Shown piece after piece: positions 7,311 to 14,622 of a stretch of 18,184 nucleotides of DNA. Numbering within the stretch: the first letter of the stretch is position 1; each line of letters starts with the position of its first letter. The translations under genes were made by a program, and so were the position numbers. The stretch is from an uncultured Roseburia sp. Lineage in GTDB: Bacteria; Bacillota; Clostridia; Lachnospirales; Lachnospiraceae. The notes under the pieces were generated by a model. The model saw nothing but the letters and a program-made list of their open reading frames with translations, had not been told where the DNA came from and searched no databases. The stretch lies in assembly GCA_910584215.1 (NCBI GenBank), contig CAJTYI010000033.1:1-18184 (forward strand). The letters are read 5' to 3'.

Positions 7311-8528
7311 TTAATCCTTTCCATTTCGCTGATCTCGTTCCTGTTTTATGACAAGCAGAGCGCTAAGCAGCTCATTGGCCGCGTCCTCCTTACTCATCAG
7401 CGGCAGCTGCCGCTCCCCGTCCTCTGTGAGCAGTGTCAAAACATTGGTGTCCGTGCCAAATCCCGCTCCCTGCTGGCGCAGGTGATTGGCCGCTATCATA
7501 TCCACATGTTTGCGCAAGAGCTTTGCCCTAGAATGCTCCAACATATGCTCTGTCTCCATCGAAAACCCGCAAAGTATCGTATCGCCCTTGCGCTCCCCAA
7601 GCGCTGCCAAAATATCTCTGGTCCGGCACAGCGCGAGTGCGGTTTCCCCCTCTGTCTTTTTGATCTTCTCGTCCGCCGTCTCTATCGGCCGGTAATCGGC
7701 CACGGCAGCCGCCTTGACAATCATATCCTGGTCTGCGGCGCGCTCCATGACGGCCTCATACATATCCTGCGCCGAGACGACCTTAACCACCTCCACAAAC
7801 CGCGGCGGGTCTATGGATACCGGGCCGCTCACCAGGGTAACGGACGCGCCGCGAAGCATTGCCGCCTTTGCGACGGCGTACCCCATCTTACCCGTGGAAT
7901 GGTTGGTGATGAAGCGCACTGGGTCTATGGCCTCCCTGGTGGGTCCCGCGGTCACAAGCACGTTTAGCCCCAGCATATCCTTTGGATACGCAAGCTCTTT
8001 TACCACATAATCTATCAGCTCTTCTTCCGACGGCAGCCGGCCGTCGCCCATATCACCGTTTGCCAGCATACCGCGCTGCGGGTCTATGATCTCATAGCCG
8101 TGCCGCCTTAACTTTTCTATATTTTCCTGTACAATCGGATTGTGGTACATATGATGATTCATGGCGGGTGCAGCCAGAATCTTACAGGTACATGCCATCA
8201 CCGTAGTGGTGAGCATATCGTCCGCAATACCGCAGGCAATCTTTCCGATCACATTGGCTGTTGCCGGAGCAATCAGCACCAGATTGGCCTGCTTCGCCAG
8301 CGACACATGCTCTACCTGAAACTCAAAATTGCGGTCAAAGGTGTCGATGATACACTTGTTTCCCGTCAACGTCTCAAACGTCGTCGGCGTGATAAAATTT
8401 GACGCATGCTCCGTCATAATCACATGTACGTTGCAGTGCATTTTTTTTAACATTCTCGCCACATTCGGCATCTTGTATGCGGCTATGCCGCCCGTCACAC
8501 ACAATAAAACGGTCTTTCCCTGTAACAT
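7311..8528 (-). CDS. coaBC: Bifunctional phosphopantothenoylcysteine decarboxylase / phosphopantothenate-cysteine ligase
   Basis: Joins 4'-phosphopantothenate to cysteine (CoaB) and decarboxylates the product (CoaC), two steps of coenzyme A synthesis in the cytoplasm. Counting from ATG 8528 the protein has 405 residues, normal for CoaBC. The N-terminal flavoprotein domain (about 1-185) shows VTGGIAAYK, the likely catalytic His in VEHVSLAK, APATANVIGKIACGIADD and the PAMNHHMYHNP substrate motif. The CoaB domain (about 188-400) shows VTAGPTREAIDPVRFITNHS, TGKMG and VKAAAVADYRP. I prefer ATG 8528 because GGAGAG precedes it at normal spacing; a TTG four codons earlier overlaps that site. It follows the tRNA terminator by about 40 bp and leads an operon with the CRP-like 762-residue gene. 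Confidence 0.95.
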   Translation of the reverse strand: MLQGKTVLLCVTGGIAAYKMPNVARMLKKMHCNVHVIMTEHASNFITPTTFETLTGNKCIIDTFDRNFEFQVEHVSLAKQANLVLIAPATANVIGKIACGIADDMLTTTVMACTCKILAAPAMNHHMYHNPIVQENIEKLRRHGYEIIDPQRGMLANGDMGDGRLPSEEELIDYVVKELAYPKDMLGLNVLVTAGPTREAIDPVRFITNHSTGKMGYAVAKAAMLRGASVTLVSGPVSIDPPRFVEVVKVVSAQDMYEAVMERAADQDMIVKAAAVADYRPIETADEKIKKTEGETALALCRTRDILAALGERKGDTILCGFSMETEHMLEHSRAKLLRKHVDMIAANHLRQQGAGFGTDTNVLTLLTEDGERQLPLMSKEDAANELLSALLVIKQERDQRNGKD

Positions 8529-8569
8529 CACACTCTCCAAAAGTCTGTTCTATATTCCTATTTAATGAG

Positions 8570-8603
8570 AAAAAACCATCCGTCTTTAGAAACCCGGATG
8601 GTT
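8570..8603 (-). terminator. Rho-independent terminator of the tRNA unit
   Basis: A 9-bp stem (AACCATCCG with CGGATGGTT; arms 8574-8582 and 8595-8603) with a 12-nt loop, followed on the minus strand by a run of T and then CTC. It begins 4 nt after the 3' end of tRNA-Leu. Confidence 0.9.
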
Positions 8604-8607
8604 CACA

Positions 8608-8691
8608 TGCCGCAGACCGGAATCGAACCGGTACTGTATCACTACAACAGGATTTTAAGTCCTGCGCGTCTGCCAGTTCCGCCACTGCGGC
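8608..8691 (-). tRNA. tRNA-Leu (anticodon TAA)
   Basis: An 84-nt class II tRNA. The acceptor stem pairs GCCGCAG with CTGCGGC, with discriminator A. The anticodon stem-loop is CAGGA-CTTAAAA-TCCTG, giving anticodon TAA, which reads UUA leucine codons. A long variable arm follows, as expected for tRNA-Leu, and the T-arm carries GGTTCGATTCC. The 3' CCA is not encoded and must be added by a nucleotidyltransferase. Confidence 0.95.
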
Positions 8692-8720
8692 AGCTGCGAG
8701 ATGATGCCTTGCACATCAAA

Positions 8721-8802
8721 TGGGCAGAGGTGGATTCGAACCACCGAAGCAATTTGCAGCAGATTTACAGTCTGTCCCCTTTGGCCACTCGGGAATCTGC
8801 CC
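8721..8802 (-). tRNA. tRNA-Tyr (anticodon GTA)
   Basis: An 82-nt class II tRNA. The acceptor stem pairs GGGCAGA with TCTGCCC, discriminator A. The anticodon stem-loop CAGA-CTGTAAA-TCTG gives anticodon GTA (tyrosine). It has a long variable arm and a TTCGAAT T-loop. It is the first of two tRNAs, 29 bp before tRNA-Leu. CCA is not encoded. Confidence 0.95.
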
Positions 8803-8834
8803 ATCTGCCAGAACTGCTGTCCTGACAAGTTAAA

Positions 8835-8863
8835 ATTATATCATACGTCAATTCATTGCGCAA
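8835..8863 (-). promoter_or_regulatory. Sigma-A promoter of the tRNA-Tyr/tRNA-Leu unit
   Basis: A perfect TATAAT (8835-8840) with an extended TGA just before it, and TTGCGC (8858-8863) 17 bp upstream. The expected transcript start near 8828 is about 26 nt before tRNA-Tyr. The -35 and part of the spacer overlap the last codons and stop of the GH13 gene (stop 8848-8850). Confidence 0.75.
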
Positions 8864-10989
8864 GTAGTATTTTGGGCACGCGTCAGCACAACCGCCGATT
8901 TTTTCTGCATCGTGATCCGAAGCCTGCCGTCTTTTACCGTATAGTCCTTGGGCATCAGGGAATATCCCGCCTCCATCGTAATCATGATGCGCACAAGCTC
9001 GGCCTCTTTTGGAATCCCGGCGGGCCATACGTTCAGATCGACCTCACGCTCCGTCTCCTCGTTGTTCACGAGGATTACAAACTGCTGGGCACTGCTAAAT
9101 CTGCCGTAACACAGCAGATTGTGCTCTCCCTCCAAAAATACGAATGACCCCGTGCGAAGCGCCTCGTTATCTTTGTGAATCCGTATCATATCACGATGAA
9201 AATCAATCAGCGCCACGTCTTCCCGCCCCCACGGATACGTCCTGCGGTTGTCGGGGTCGGTAAAGCCGCACACGCCAGCCTCATCGCCATAATAGATGGT
9301 AGGCGCGCCGGGCCAAGTCATCTGCACCACGACCGCCTCCCGCAGCACCTCAGGGCGCACGCCCTCCGAGGCCGCCGCCGGGCCAAGTACGCTCGCGCGC
9401 CCGACCTTTCCGTTTGTCCTAGTCAGGAAACGTGAATGATCATGATTGGAAAGCTCGTTCATGGCACAATATAGCTGGGAAGTCTGAAAGCGCGTCATAA
9501 AATACCGCATGGTGTTCTCAAAATTTTGAATATCGCCCTTTAGATGCGGTTTCGCCTCATCACTGTGCTTGTCGACACCGGTCAAAAACCAGGTCAAAGG
9601 TTCCATAAAAGCATCATAATTCATGACCGTGTCCCACTGATCGCCCATGGCAAGCCAATCTTTCGGATCACCGTAGTGCTCGGCCAGAATAATGGCGTCT
9701 GGATTGGCATTTTTTACCACCTTTCTGAAATCACGCCAAAAACGGTGATTTAACTCCGGCGTATGGCCCAAATCGGCGGCCACGTCAAGCCGCCACCCAT
9801 CGCAGTTGTAGGGGGGCGACACCCACTTGGCGCCGATCTCTAGTATATAATTGTACAGCTTTTCGGAACCCTCATAATTGAGCTTCGGCAGCGTATCGTG
9901 TCCCCACCAGCCCTCATAGGTGCGGTTATACGGCCAGGAGTGCCGATCCTGAAACACGAAAAAATCTTTATACTCGCTGCTTTTAGCCACAAACGCACCT
10001 TTGCCATAGGCATCGCTCTGTTCGTATATTTCTTCCCGGTCCATCCATTTATTAAACGATCCGCAGTGATTAAAAACTCCGTCCAAAATCACCTTCATGC
10101 CCCTGGCGTGAATCTCCTCCACGAGCCGGGCAAAAAATGCATTGCTCGCCTCTAGATTTCTTTTGTCCGTCACACGCTGGATATAACGCTCGGCGCGGCG
10201 GTTGTCGCTGATTCCCTCCGCCAAAAGCGCTCCGCCGTCGACGACGATCCTTCCATAATGCGGATCAATATAGTCATAATCCTGTATATCATACTTGTGA
10301 TTGGACGGCGAGACGAACAGTGGGTTAAAATAGATGACCTCCACTCCGAGATTTTGCAGATAATCTAATTTCTGGCGCACACCTTCGAGGTCTCCGCCAT
10401 AAAACTCCGCCACCGAAAAATCGGAAGGGCAGCGCTCCCAGTCGTCCATCTTTTTGCTGGGCGTGCGCAGATAAAAGTATTCGTTGTCCAAAACGTCGTT
10501 CGTCTCATCCCCATTGTAAAACCGGTCTACCAAAATCTGATACATCACGGCGCCCTTTGACCAATCGGGCGTTGCAAACCCCGGCATCACCCGAAACAGA
10601 TATTCCGGCCGCACTTCCTTGCTGATGCCATAACGGTCAAAAAACACATGTAACAGACCGCTGGCCACCTCAAAGTAATAGCAAAACTCGCCGCTGCCCT
10701 GTCCCTCTTCCTCCATTTTGATTTTCACGGTATAAAAATCAAAATCGTTTTCCGTGCGCGTCTTTTTCATGCGATACTGACGTCCCCCGCTGCACAGCCA
10801 GACGATATCCACATTGTTGACGGCTGTGCGGAACGTGAATGTGACTTCCTCACCGAAATTGGGCTCCGCCGGGCTGCGGTACTCGGGTGTGCCGTCCGCA
10901 AACAGCGCCTCTTTGCGCAGCAGCTGGCGCATCTGCATGATATACTGCTGTATTCTGTTTAATTCATAGATCGAAATATCTTTTCCCAT
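8848..10989 (-). CDS. Glycoside hydrolase family 13 enzyme, neopullulanase/cyclomaltodextrinase-like
   Basis: An alpha-glucan hydrolase of about 713 residues with no signal peptide, so probably acting in the cytoplasm on imported maltodextrins, cyclodextrins or pullulan fragments. An N-terminal beta domain (about 30-135; CBM34-like) precedes the TIM barrel. Numbering from the upstream TTG at 10998, conserved GH13 regions are DGVFNH (306-311), GWRLDVA with nucleophile Asp405, AIILAEHYGD with acid/base Glu440, and LSNHDHSR with Asp520. The barrel has an insertion (about 165-200), making it longer than typical neopullulanases of near 590. The start is uncertain: AAGGA sits 4 nt before the TTG at 10998 and 13 nt before ATG 10989; I give the ATG. 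It has no sugar-transport gene beside it, and its exact substrate is inferred only. Confidence 0.9.
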   Translation of the reverse strand: MGKDISIYELNRIQQYIMQMRQLLRKEALFADGTPEYRSPAEPNFGEEVTFTFRTAVNNVDIVWLCSGGRQYRMKKTRTENDFDFYTVKIKMEEEGQGSGEFCYYFEVASGLLHVFFDRYGISKEVRPEYLFRVMPGFATPDWSKGAVMYQILVDRFYNGDETNDVLDNEYFYLRTPSKKMDDWERCPSDFSVAEFYGGDLEGVRQKLDYLQNLGVEVIYFNPLFVSPSNHKYDIQDYDYIDPHYGRIVVDGGALLAEGISDNRRAERYIQRVTDKRNLEASNAFFARLVEEIHARGMKVILDGVFNHCGSFNKWMDREEIYEQSDAYGKGAFVAKSSEYKDFFVFQDRHSWPYNRTYEGWWGHDTLPKLNYEGSEKLYNYILEIGAKWVSPPYNCDGWRLDVAADLGHTPELNHRFWRDFRKVVKNANPDAIILAEHYGDPKDWLAMGDQWDTVMNYDAFMEPLTWFLTGVDKHSDEAKPHLKGDIQNFENTMRYFMTRFQTSQLYCAMNELSNHDHSRFLTRTNGKVGRASVLGPAAASEGVRPEVLREAVVVQMTWPGAPTIYYGDEAGVCGFTDPDNRRTYPWGREDVALIDFHRDMIRIHKDNEALRTGSFVFLEGEHNLLCYGRFSSAQQFVILVNNEETEREVDLNVWPAGIPKEAELVRIMITMEAGYSLMPKDYTVKDGRLRITMQKKSAVVLTRAQNTTCAMN

Positions 10990-11069
10990 AATAAGCAATG
11001 ATTCCTTTCGAGAAAATATGATAGTAAACGAACAGCCAACTTGCCGTTCCCTATAGATTTAGATAAAAT

Positions 11070-11101
11070 AAAAAGACAGCTTTGGGGTTCGCTGTCTTTT
11101 T
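11070..11101 (-). terminator. Rho-independent terminator after the ABC transporter operon
   Basis: An 11-bp perfect stem (AAAAAGACAGC with GCTGTCTTTTT) around a 10-nt loop. T-tracts follow in both directions, so it could work both ways. All neighbouring genes are on the minus strand, so it most likely ends the glnQ-like transcript, 213 bp after that gene's stop, and insulates the GH13 gene. Confidence 0.85.
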
Positions 11102-11162
11102 AGGAGAAAGTATTTTTACTATGGGGTATAGCAAAAACTATTAATGTATTGGGGGTTTTACA

Positions 11163-11176
11163 GCTATTATAATAGC
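11163..11176. repeat. 14-bp perfect palindrome containing TATAAT on both strands
   Basis: GCTATTATAATAGC is its own reverse complement. It carries a -10-like TATAAT on either strand, but I find no convincing -35 at 16-18 bp on either side. It could be an operator or a small cruciform within the long 3' region of the ABC transporter transcript. Confidence 0.5.
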
Positions 11177-11228
11177 ATGGCCCAGCCAATAAGTGTGCAC
11201 AAAGTTCACATATTTTACCCCGTCAGCT

Positions 11229-11248
11229 TGTACATTTTGTACAGTACT
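11229..11248. repeat. Cluster of TGTACA palindromes
   Basis: Two copies of TGTACA (11229-11234 and 11238-11243), 3 bp apart, run directly into AGTACT (11243-11248). Spaced palindromic half-sites like this can be regulator binding sites. No protein is suggested by the context. Confidence 0.35.
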
Positions 11249-11314
11249 TTCTGCCTATATCTAAAAATCCAACTAAAAAAATGCACAAACAGCGTCGATT
11301 TTACGTCTCTCCCT

Positions 11315-12100
11315 TTATCCCTGTGCATATCGCGCCAAAAACTGTCTGGTCCGCTCTTCTCTGGGGTGCTCGATCACCTCCCGCGCATCTCCCTGCTCTA
11401 CGATCACGCCGCCGTCCATAAATATGACGGAATCAGCCACATCCCGGGCAAATGCCATCTCATGGGTGACGATAATCATCGTAGTGCGCTGCTCCGCGAG
11501 TGAACGGATAACTTTTAGCACTTCCCCGGTCAGCTCCGGGTCAAGCGCCGACGTCGGCTCATCAAAACAAAGTATATCCGGCTGTAAGGCAAGCGCCCGC
11601 GCTATGGCCACACGCTGCTGCTGCCCGCCGGAGAGCTGGTGCGGATAATGATGCATGCGCTCGGAAAGCCCCATCCGCTCCAAAAGCTGCTGCCCATGCG
11701 CTTCGATCCCCTGTAGGATTTCCTTTTTGCGCTGTTTAAAATCGGGCTGTTCCTGTGCCAGCAACTGTTCGGCAAGCGTGACATTCTCAAGCGCCGTGTA
11801 CTGCGGGAACAGATGAAATGCCTGAAAGACCATGCCAAAATGAAGCCGCTTTTTGCGCAGCTCTTTTTCGTGTTCTCGCACCGGCAACGCGGCGTCAAAG
11901 AGCGTCTCCCCCCGCACCGCAATACTGCCGCTGTTTGGCCTCTCCAAAAAGTTCAGGCAACGCAACAGCGTCGTTTTTCCCGACCCCGACGAGCCGATGA
12001 TAGCCAAAGCCTTTCCTTCTTCGAGCGAAAAGCTCACATTTTCGAGAACCTTGGTGGCGCCAAAATGCTTTTCTATGTTATTTACTTCCAAAATCGCCAT
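11315..12100 (-). CDS. Amino-acid-type ABC transporter ATP-binding protein (GlnQ/HisP family)
   Basis: The ATPase that drives the importer encoded with the two genes upstream. The 261 residues show Walker A GSSGSGKT (36-43), a Q-loop VFQAFHLFPQ (91-100), the ABC signature LSGGQQQR (156-163), Walker B ILCFDEP with Glu181, the D-loop SALD and the switch His213 (VTHEMAFARD). HLFPQYTALENV is typical of polar amino-acid importers. The protein is about 20 residues longer than a typical GlnQ, with extra residues between the Walker A and signature motifs. AGGAGG lies 7 nt before the ATG. The gene starts 11 bp after the permease stop and closes the operon before the terminator. Confidence 0.93.
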   Translation of the reverse strand: MAILEVNNIEKHFGATKVLENVSFSLEEGKALAIIGSSGSGKTTLLRCLNFLERPNSGSIAVRGETLFDAALPVREHEKELRKKRLHFGMVFQAFHLFPQYTALENVTLAEQLLAQEQPDFKQRKKEILQGIEAHGQQLLERMGLSERMHHYPHQLSGGQQQRVAIARALALQPDILCFDEPTSALDPELTGEVLKVIRSLAEQRTTMIIVTHEMAFARDVADSVIFMDGGVIVEQGDAREVIEHPREERTRQFLARYAQG

Positions 12101-12111
12101 ACCGTGCCCTC

Positions 12112-12768
12112 CTATCGGAAATAACCGAGTTTTCGCTCAATGTAATTAAACAGCAGTGTCAGTATGCCCACAAAAATCAGATAAAAAACGCCTGTATAGA
12201 ATAATGGCCATGTCAGCCCCGCCGATTTCATAAACGAATATCCGGCAAACGTAAGCTCATAGGCCGCAATAATGCGCGCTAAGGAAGTGTCCTTTACCAG
12301 TGTTATGATCTCGTTTGACATGGGCGGCACCACACGCTTTACCATCTGAAGCAGCGTAATCCGAAAGAAAATCTGGCTTCTAGTCATGCCCAGCACCTGC
12401 CCGGCCTCGCGCTGCCCGACCGGGACGCCCTCGATGCCTCCGCGGAATATAACAGAAAAATAGCAGGCGTAATTGATGGCAAACGCCACCACGGTCGCCG
12501 TTATGCGCCCTGTCTCGTTCCCGCTCCAGATATTATGGGAAAGCCATAACCCCGGGCCATAAAAAATAATAATCAGCTGCAGCATCAGCGGCGTCCCCCG
12601 AATCACCCAGACGAGCACCTGTATAAAATAGCGCAGCGGCCGAAACTTACTCATCGACCCAAAAGCAAGTATAAGCCCCAGTGGCAGAGCAAAGAGCAGG
12701 GTAAAAATAAAAATCTCAATAGTGGTTGCCAGGCCGTTTAAAAGCGATTGTGTTACCGTCCAAAACAT
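12112..12768 (-). CDS. Amino-acid-type ABC transporter permease (HisM/GlnP family)
   Basis: The membrane channel of the importer. The 218 residues carry about five hydrophobic segments (around 15-37, 48-70, 90-108, 135-155 and 188-208). The EAA loop that docks the ATPase is present (EGVPVGQREAGQVLGMT, about 113-129). The N-terminal SLLNGLATTIEIF pattern is typical of His/Glu/Gln permeases. AGGAGA before the ATG overlaps the stop of the binding-protein gene, so translation is probably coupled. Only one permease gene is present, so it presumably forms a homodimer. Confidence 0.93.
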   Translation of the reverse strand: MFWTVTQSLLNGLATTIEIFIFTLLFALPLGLILAFGSMSKFRPLRYFIQVLVWVIRGTPLMLQLIIIFYGPGLWLSHNIWSGNETGRITATVVAFAINYACYFSVIFRGGIEGVPVGQREAGQVLGMTRSQIFFRITLLQMVKRVVPPMSNEIITLVKDTSLARIIAAYELTFAGYSFMKSAGLTWPLFYTGVFYLIFVGILTLLFNYIERKLGYFR

Positions 12769-12779
12769 ATTGTTCTCTC

Positions 12780-13574
12780 CTATTTTTTCGGGACTACAAC
12801 AACCTGCGCATTATTACAGTATGCGTTCGTACATTCCATCGCCTCTGTCACTTCGGTCGTAAGTGTCATGCCATTCCAGATTACGTCAAGATTCTTTGAA
12901 TCCAGCTCCATGATTTTATTGTCCCAGTCGATCACGACAAACTGCGCCTCAACGTCAAGTGCCTCGGCAACCTGTCTTGCCATATCCGCGTCAAAACCAA
13001 TCCACTCGTCGGAACCGTCCTGATAATCCATCGGCGCAAAATCGGTGATCCCCACAATGAGGGAACCTTTTGCCTTGATGTACTCGACGTCACTGTCTGC
13101 GGAAGCCTCATAGGCGCACTCTTTCTGCTCCACCAGCGCATCCTGCACGCCATAACGCTCCGCTATTGTCCGCATCGTTCCGTCCGTATATGTCTCATAG
13201 AGCACCTGGTTAATAAAAGACGCCAGGTCGGACCCTTTTCTGCATCCAATCCCGTACTCTTCGGAAGTGAGCTCGTCTGTGTGCGTCAGATCGGGGTAGC
13301 TGGTTCCCTCGCCGATCATGGCTCCCGCCATCAGAAGATCAATGATCGCCGCGTCAGAAGTGCCCGAAGCGACTTCCATCAGCGCGTCGGCCTGGGAAGC
13401 CACCGAATTATATGCAAATCCTTTGTCGAGAGCCGCCTGCTCTCCGGCAGAGCCTGTCTCTACCGCATACACCATATCGGCGCCATCCCCGCTCGTCTCT
13501 TTGTCTCCACATCCAGCCAACAGAGCGCTAAAGCTTAAAGATAACGCCAGTGCCAATGCCAGTTTCTTTTTCAT
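12780..13574 (-). CDS. Circularly permuted substrate-binding lipoprotein (SBP_bac_3-like) of an ABC importer
   Basis: The extracellular binding protein of the importer, a lipoprotein with signal segment 1-21 and lipobox LLAGC (Cys22). In ordinary family-3 binding proteins the lobe with a GFDVDLA motif comes first and GSTGE, DAVIxD and YGIAVRKG follow. Here the order is reversed. Residues 35-143 hold the usual second part: AVETGSAGEQ, then DAAIIDLLMA with Asp79, EYGIGCRKGSDL and DGTMRTIAERYGV. Residues 170-264 hold the usual first part: GSLIVGITDFAPMDY, GFDADMARQVAEAL, VIWNGMTLT and QVVVVPKK at the very end. A linker (about 144-169) joins them. At the position of the usual carboxylate-binding Arg (TPER) there is TTEV, Val242. 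A ligand other than a standard alpha-amino acid is therefore possible. The family and location are secure; the permutation is my reading. Confidence 0.92.
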   Translation of the reverse strand: MKKKLALALALSLSFSALLAGCGDKETSGDGADMVYAVETGSAGEQAALDKGFAYNSVASQADALMEVASGTSDAAIIDLLMAGAMIGEGTSYPDLTHTDELTSEEYGIGCRKGSDLASFINQVLYETYTDGTMRTIAERYGVQDALVEQKECAYEASADSDVEYIKAKGSLIVGITDFAPMDYQDGSDEWIGFDADMARQVAEALDVEAQFVVIDWDNKIMELDSKNLDVIWNGMTLTTEVTEAMECTNAYCNNAQVVVVPKK

Positions 13575-13621
13575 AAATCGTACCTATCCTTTCTGTTGCT
13601 CTTTGTTTATGCATAGTCAAC

Positions 13622-13637
13622 GACAAAACTGTTTGTC
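13622..13637. promoter_or_regulatory. Dyad in the promoter region of the ABC transporter operon
   Basis: GACAAA-ACTG-TTTGTC is a perfect 6-bp inverted repeat with a 4-bp spacer, 48 bp before the binding-protein ATG. It is a plausible operator in the 97-bp gap. I could not fix a convincing -35/-10 pair beside it, so the assignment is tentative. Confidence 0.35.
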
Positions 13638-13671
13638 TTTTGCTATTCATGTCACGTTAAACCGCCGGCTC

Positions 13672-14622
13672 TTAGAGCTGGCGCATGGAATATCTGCCGC
13701 GCGCAGCGCGCAGCGCATTGACAATCGTACCGACTCCCGCCAGCAAAAACAGGAAATAGCCGATCGCCAGATCGCCGTAAAATTCCGCGGTGATATCAAG
13801 CTCTTTCAGCAATGGAAACAGATTGCGGTAGAGCTCGAAAAACGACGCCTGATACCCCTCTCCTGAGAAAGCGATATACGCCTCCAAGGTCCAGGAAAGC
13901 TTGTTGGAGACAAAAATCATCAAAATGGAGATCAGACAGGATAGCAGGATACCTTTCGTATCGAGGGAACCGCCAAACTTCTCATATCCTTTCATCGACA
14001 TTATGACCATCACCGCACCGGCAATACCCGCTATGTAACCGAGCCGGTAAATCACTACCCACAGAGCGACTCCCACCAGCGAGCCGAGCAGTGCGCCGAT
14101 CAGCCCGGGCAGGACATGCGATTTGTTGGCAAGCCGCTGCTGTCTATCCGCCTCAAACTCGTTGCCCGCCTCCGTCTTGCAGTTCGCGCAAAGATGCATG
14201 GCCGTGCCGTTGATGTTGTAGGGCGTCACACCCATATTGGAGCCGCACATGCGACAGCCTGTCGTACATCCTTCCCTCTGAAGCTGCTCAACCACCGCAT
14301 CAACAATTTTTCGCAGCCGCTCCGTCACTTTCTTGGCAAACCCTCCGTTGGCCACCGATAACTCAATATAATGCTCTTTCACAAAGAAGTTGGTCAGTTT
14401 TTTCTCTTCCTGCTGCAATTTTGCCAGACAGTCATTCATCCGATAGCGAAAATCCTGCCAAAAGTTCTCGTCTCCCTCTTTGTTGTAATTGATACTGATA
14501 TAGTATCCGTTTACCTGTGTAGACATCTGTAATGTGACATAGTAACCCTTATAGGTACCGTACGCCAGATTTCCTTTTTCCTGAATGTTGCCTCCATCCA
14601 GAACTTTTGCATAAAATCCCAT
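13672..14622 (-). CDS. Zinc-ribbon-like membrane protein of unknown function
   Basis: A 316-residue protein I do not recognise. The N-terminal half (1-165) is soluble, with many Tyr and Lys residues at the start. A Cys cluster follows: Cys119, 123, 126 and, 19 residues later, Cys145 and 148. The two CxxC pairs (CRMC and CANC) look like a metal-binding ribbon. The C-terminal half has about four membrane segments (around 173-191, 194-210, 224-240 and 284-303). GGAG lies 8 nt before the ATG. A clear sigma-A promoter stands 148 bp upstream, with a long leader between. No terminator separates it from the ABC transporter operon that starts 97 bp after its stop, so some readthrough is possible. A role in membrane sensing or metal-linked signalling would be a guess. 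Confidence 0.8.
   Translation of the reverse strand: MGFYAKVLDGGNIQEKGNLAYGTYKGYYVTLQMSTQVNGYYISINYNKEGDENFWQDFRYRMNDCLAKLQQEEKKLTNFFVKEHYIELSVANGGFAKKVTERLRKIVDAVVEQLQREGCTTGCRMCGSNMGVTPYNINGTAMHLCANCKTEAGNEFEADRQQRLANKSHVLPGLIGALLGSLVGVALWVVIYRLGYIAGIAGAVMVIMSMKGYEKFGGSLDTKGILLSCLISILMIFVSNKLSWTLEAYIAFSGEGYQASFFELYRNLFPLLKELDITAEFYGDLAIGYFLFLLAGVGTIVNALRAARGRYSMRQL

Larger units (their letters stand above)
10990..11314. other. 325-bp intergenic region between the ABC transporter operon and the GH13 gene
   Basis: No gene is supported here. It holds the terminator at 11070-11101 and an AT-rich 210-bp stretch with several palindromes (see separate entries). The 80 bp nearest the GH13 gene must contain its promoter. 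A TTGGCT at about 11030 is a weak -35 candidate with no good -10 at 17 bp. I see no convincing CcpA (cre) site. Confidence 0.6.

Noticed and set aside
13575..13671. T-box or amino-acid riboswitch before the transporter operon
   Set aside because: The gap is only 97 bp, with no T-box sequence, no specifier-like stems and no terminator; only a 16-bp dyad is present.
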